Shown piece after piece: positions 60,206 through 64,000 of a DNA stretch of 64,000 nucleotides. Position numbers and translations under genes: made by a program. The notes under the pieces are model-generated. The model was not told where the DNA came from. It saw only the letters and a list, made by a program, of their open reading frames with translations, and did no database searches. This DNA is from Paralichthys olivaceus (taxonomy: Eukaryota; Chordata; Actinopteri; Pleuronectiformes; Paralichthyidae), in assembly GCF_024713975.1 (NCBI RefSeq), contig NC_091105.1, positions 20,406,439 to 20,470,438 on the forward strand, read 5' to 3'. The number at the start of each line of letters is the position of its first letter. Within the stretch, counting starts at the first letter, position 1.

Positions 60206-60538
60206 ATCTAATCTGTGTGCACAACAGTCATGGAGATGTCAGTAGGCTTTTCTGATGGAGGATACTTGACACAGCAGTAAATATTAATAATAAAGGAGTG
60301 AGGGCGGAATGCCATTTAGGCGTTTCGGTTTTAGGGACCTAATATTGCTTAAGCAGGTTCCCTTGAGCCGTCATGGTTTTAAAGGGACACCTGAATATAA
60401 CCATTGCCATTGTCAATGTCATCAGTAAGACATGAGCTTTTCCTTCTAAGACAAGTCTGCCTGATGTGAGAAAGACCAATCGTGTGCTGCCTGACCAGGC
60501 TCACTGTGCAAAGAAGACTGGGAAATACCTGTGTGTGG

Positions 60539-61000
60539 ACCATAGAGTGAATAAAAATGGATGATGGCTCTCCACTTCCTTCCACTTAATAGAAATATAG
60601 CCCAAATATTTGATGAATGAACACTGCCATCTTGTGCATGTGGAGCCAGAGTCTGTGCAGTAGCTGCTGATACACACACTCGACCAACTGTGAGCACGTC
60701 CCATGATATTTCACCCTGTTTTTATAACATCAAATAACTATTTAAAACCCAACCTAAAGGAATGAAGAAAACAAACATACATCAGCATGATAAAAACTAA
60801 CTAAAATGACAGAAACCATCTTCGACACAAATGTAGTTGACGTGTACTTTGGCTTTGTAATTTGGTCCGTGTCCCATCAGCGAACATGTAGGAGACAGGA
60901 TTTATAACCTATACTGCAGCCAGCCACCAGTTGGCGATTGAGATGCTTTGGCTTTACTTATTAGGAGCCGTCATGTCATCCATTTGTATTTAGTACATGG
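60539..61000. mobile_element. MITE-like element, family 1, nearly full-length
   Basis: The left end CCATAGAGTGAATAAAAATGGATGA and right end TCATCCATTTGTATTTAGTACATGG are imperfect inverted repeats. The interior carries GGAGCCAGAGTCTGTGCAG, AAAACCCAACCTAAAGG and ATACTGCAGCCAGCCACCAG. No coding capacity; open frames on the minus strand here are chance. Confidence 0.75.
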
Positions 61001-62032
61001 TGTGGACTGTGTGGGTAGGGTGTTTAAATACAGTTAATGCCAAATATTTAATGCTGTATTGTATTTCTTTTCCTCAACCTATTTACAAGTAATTATTATA
61101 TAGAGCATCACTTAATAGTTAAAAGGAAGTGAGTGAGGTATGTGTAAAGGTTTAAGGTTACAGCATATGTATGTGAAAATGTATGTTCATGTGTGTATGT
61201 TGACAAAATACAGAAATTGTATTTGTTGCTTGCAAGGTGATTAAACTAGTTAAGTTAACTAAATGTACAAGATGTTAATTGAGGGTTGATGTTTGACCTT
61301 ATTTGAGTTTAAAATAACAGTGACACAATTAAAGTTTAAACTTGTTATATTGGAAATAAAGTCAACTGATTGATTGACAACAAATTACTGCAAACTAAAA
61401 TCCAATACTTAAGGATAGTCTGTTTATTCCACAGCAAAATTTGAAAAGCACAACAGCTAAAAATAGCTGTAGAATGAAGCCGTGTCCACCAAAGCTGGCC
61501 TCCCCTCTTTTAATAGACAACTAATGGAGAAAAATGAATGATGAATCCTAATGAAAAATGGGGTGGAGAAGGAGGAGGGGGGTGTCTGTGTTTCCAACCA
61601 TCCATGTCATATAATTTTGACTGTGATGAATTAAAGAAAATTATTGCAAAAGTAAACTGTGTATTCATTGTAGGAGGTATCATTTATCACCTCCTGACCT
61701 GTCAGACTACTTAATCAATTAATGCCCGAGCATTAATCCATCTTCAGTCTTTCCATAAAGCCAACATTGGATGTCCAATGGAAGAGGTGATTCATCACAC
61801 ACTGACCATGTGAGAAAGAAAAATACACACCGTCTCTGTACAGGCCACATGCTTAAACAACTATGAATTAATTCAGTGATTAAAAATATATTTCTTTACA
61901 TTTTTCTTAACAATTTGATGACAACTAAAGAAAGGAAAATACTGTACATTCAGATTTTTTAATGATTCACACCCCAAAAACACTATTCGATTCCATTTAA
62001 TACTGTATTTTAGTAGTTTTTCATATTACAGA
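61001..62032. other. Intergenic, nothing recognised
   Basis: AT-rich, stop-dense, no supportable feature. Confidence 0.45.
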
Positions 62033-62340
62033 TAAGAAGTCCTTTATTAGTCGCACAATGGGAAATTTGCAGTATTACAGCAGCAAGAGTCAAAAAGACA
62101 TTAGCAAGTAATACACAACATGCAATACTTTAGTGTGTGGAATATAAAAAAGTATATAGAAATATAGGAACAAATGAATGTAATTAAACTAGTATATACA
62201 GTGTAAAGACAGGAGGAAATATATGCAGTGTGAGGAAATTTACAGTTGATGGATTGCACAGGATCCGTTTATATTGCACAGACAAATGAATATAGCACAG
62301 TGAATATTGCAGAGTTGAGACTTAAAGTGTTATGCATTGT
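62033..62340 (+). mobile_element. Non-LTR retrotransposon 3' remnant
   Basis: GAAGTCCTTTATTAGTCGCAC, AATGGGAAATTTGCAGTATTACAGCAGCAAG and repeated words ATTGCACAG..AATATAGCACAGTGAATATTGCA are typical of the 3' untranslated part of a fish LINE. No reverse transcriptase remains. Confidence 0.6.
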
Positions 62341-62689
62341 ATAAAATCTATATCATAAAAGTAACTAGTCATTTACCATAGTGATAAATTATAAATATGT
62401 ATTGCAATATTACTCCAGCATCTAACTCTAATATGTCCCTGTTATGTTGGGAAGTGGAAGTTTAAAGTAGTATACAATGTAAATACTTTATATTACTTTA
62501 TGAATACTGTTCAGTACAAATTCCACAAATTCTGACCTCAGTACTTCAGTAAATATACTGAGTTACTTTCCACCACTGGTTTTACGTGTTTCACAGGACT
62601 GGTGACATGCAGAGTTGTAATTGCTTGGTTTGCTATTAAAAATGACTGTAAAGGAATCGCGTCCTGATAATTGATCAATTCGATTTCAA

Positions 62690-63330
62690 TGTTGATCGTT
62701 GCTGCTCACACGTTGTCCAGCGAGCCCATAGAGCGAGCCTCAGGATGTCCCATCCTCCCACCGATTGTTTCCTTTCCATGTGGTTACGCCGTATTTCCCA
62801 CGGTCCCGGAACGCGGCATCTGACAGGAAGCCCGCCCTCTCTCGTGACGCATGGCTCGCGCTACGGTACGCCATTTGTGTCTCGCAGGAAAACGCGCGGA
62901 CGGAGCAAACAGTCGCTTAACAAGAGGTGAGTAGCGTCCGGATCTGTCCACAGCGCCCGACCCTCCGCCGCGCTGCTCCCGGTGACAGCACAGGCGGCTC
63001 GCCGCGGCGTTTCCAGCCGCTGTCCCTGTGATACACACCGCTGTGCTAGAGGTCGACGTTAGCCTCCTTTTTGGGCCTCTGTGCTGCCGTCGTTTTCCAA
63101 GCAGAGCGGAGCGTTAGACCCGCCTCCTCTCCGCTGTGATTGGCTATCACCGCTTATCTGGCATTTTGATTGGACGCGCTGCGTGTACATCGAAACGCAT
63201 TCGGGGGAACATGTTGCTAGTTAGCATGTTAGCCGCCGCGTTCAACAGCACAAGTCACAAGTTAAACCAAACGATGCAGCAGCGCTGTGGTTAGTTGGAG
63301 CCACGGAACAGTTCCAGGAGCTTTACACTG
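62690..63330 (+). promoter_or_regulatory. CpG-rich promoter-like segment
   Basis: CpG density rises sharply here compared with the preceding 27 kb. The segment contains inverted CCAAT boxes (GTGATTGGCTATCACC near 63136, TTTTGATTGGACGCG near 63167) and a GCCATTTGTG word resembling a YY1 site just before a probable donor. This is the usual appearance of a broad, housekeeping-type vertebrate promoter. The next gene must lie mostly beyond the right edge. Confidence 0.7.
62760..62926 (+). other. Possible noncoding first exon of the next gene (5' end unknown)
   Basis: GTCGCTTAACAAGAG (ends 62926) is followed by GTGAGTAG, a near-consensus donor inside the CpG-rich segment. An ATG frame from 62745 reaches TGA at the donor, so it would not continue intact past this point unless spliced. 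I take the exon as untranslated. Its start is arbitrary. I do not recognise the gene. Confidence 0.4.
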
Positions 63331-63892
63331 TGCAACACGGGCCTTCTGCATTCTCCCTTCATTTCCCCACACGTGATGTGAAACTTGTGCGGCTCGTTTA
63401 ACATGACTGTTGTGCTAAAGTCGCTGTTTAGGTGGCGTTCAAACGCAGGAAATGCAACAACACAGAGTTAGTTACACGATCGAGTGGTGTTTTAAGTTCC
63501 TGCTGGTGACAGAGCTGCACCAGAGACAGATCTGCTTCTGTTGTTCTCTGAATGTGACACTCAGCTTCAGATACTCGTCTTTCTCTGTCCTGTGCAATCC
63601 TCCTTTACCTACCTGGAAACATGCGTTAGACACAAGTCGCGATCCGCTGTAATTCACCCGCAATCCGCCCCTTTCACTCATGTAGACGTTCATTCAATCT
63701 AATGTTAAGTTGCACGAACATGAAAAGTGCGACTTGCTTCTCCCGTGGCCGCGCTTTATCAAAACACACATTAGGTGGCGCTAGTGAGGAGGCTCATTCA
63801 TAAAGTGCTCATTGGTTGACCTCAACAGAACCTGTCTGAGCCTCCACGATCATTTTTATTGATACCTCATCTATTTTCATTTATTCATTCAG
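63331..63892. other. Probable intron of the next gene
   Basis: Unique-looking sequence between the CpG-rich segment and the acceptor at 63892. The open frames on both strands near 63452-63693 overlap each other and have no domain features. Confidence 0.35.
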
Positions 63893-64000
63893 ACAATGGT
63901 GAGAAACGGGTGGTTGAGAGGACGTAAAATGAAGAGAAGCAAATTGACATAGCCCAAGAAAATGAAGTAAACACCTTCAGCACTTTGACAACACATACAT
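63893..64000 (+). other. Possible second exon of the next gene (runs off the window)
   Basis: CTATTTTCATTTATTCATTCAG (ends 63892) is a good acceptor. The sequence after it begins ACAATGGTGAGAAACGGG; that ATG opens a frame of only 18 codons, so the exon would be 5' UTR with a short upstream frame. Alternatively GTGAGA after the ATG is a donor, which would define a six-base exon; I consider that unlikely. There is no protein signature to name the gene. Confidence 0.3.

Noticed and set aside
1-64000. CRISPR arrays, bacterial operons, phage or integrated viral genes
   Set aside because: The window is typical fish nuclear DNA with introns and fish dispersed repeats. The regular repeats present are a coding minisatellite and TG arrays without unique spacers. 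No viral gene was recognised.

Overview
This is nuclear DNA from a ray-finned fish, most likely a percomorph teleost. The evidence is a split has2 gene, multi-exon genes with GT-AG introns, long AT-rich gene-poor spacers, abundant CA/TG microsatellites, and many short interspersed repeats that I recognise as typical of percomorph genomes. No bacterial, organellar or viral gene was recognised. Repeat family assignments come from remembered consensus patterns, not from a search.

Left part (about 2.1-11.8 kb): a recent tandem duplication on the minus strand. It carries two complete nine-exon genes for short protein kinases of the HIPK (homeodomain-interacting protein kinase) type. Hand splicing gives uninterrupted products of 520 aa (copy A, 2384-5618) and 528 aa (copy B, 6636-9878). 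A third block to the right repeats only the promoter region and first coding exon (10789-10831), and could act as an alternative first exon of copy B. Each first exon has an upstream hairpin with 22-nt arms, and each block ends in a TG-rich minisatellite next to a fragment of one particular transposon. These are the likely substrates of unequal exchange.

Middle part (about 17.5-35.2 kb, plus strand): has2, hyaluronan synthase 2. It has a noncoding exon 1 ending at 19447, an 8.4-kb intron, and three coding exons (27839-28465, 30991-31092, 31191-32120). Together they encode 552 aa, the usual vertebrate HAS2 length, with all key glycosyltransferase motifs. The ATG is the first base of coding exon 2. 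The 3' UTR is long, with several candidate poly(A) signals and an embedded transposon fragment. The 5' region holds a diverged collinear duplicate block, a perfect 20-bp inverted repeat and an AT-rich palindrome.

Right part (about 35-62.7 kb): a gene desert in which I recognise no exon, only dispersed repeats, including at least four relics of one MITE-like family. At 62.7-63.3 kb there is a CpG-rich, promoter-like segment with a possible plus-strand noncoding exon (donor after 62926), and a possible next exon starts at 63893. This looks like the 5' end of a neighbouring gene lying mostly beyond the window; I cannot name it.

The kinases and has2 have no evident functional link; they are simply neighbours.
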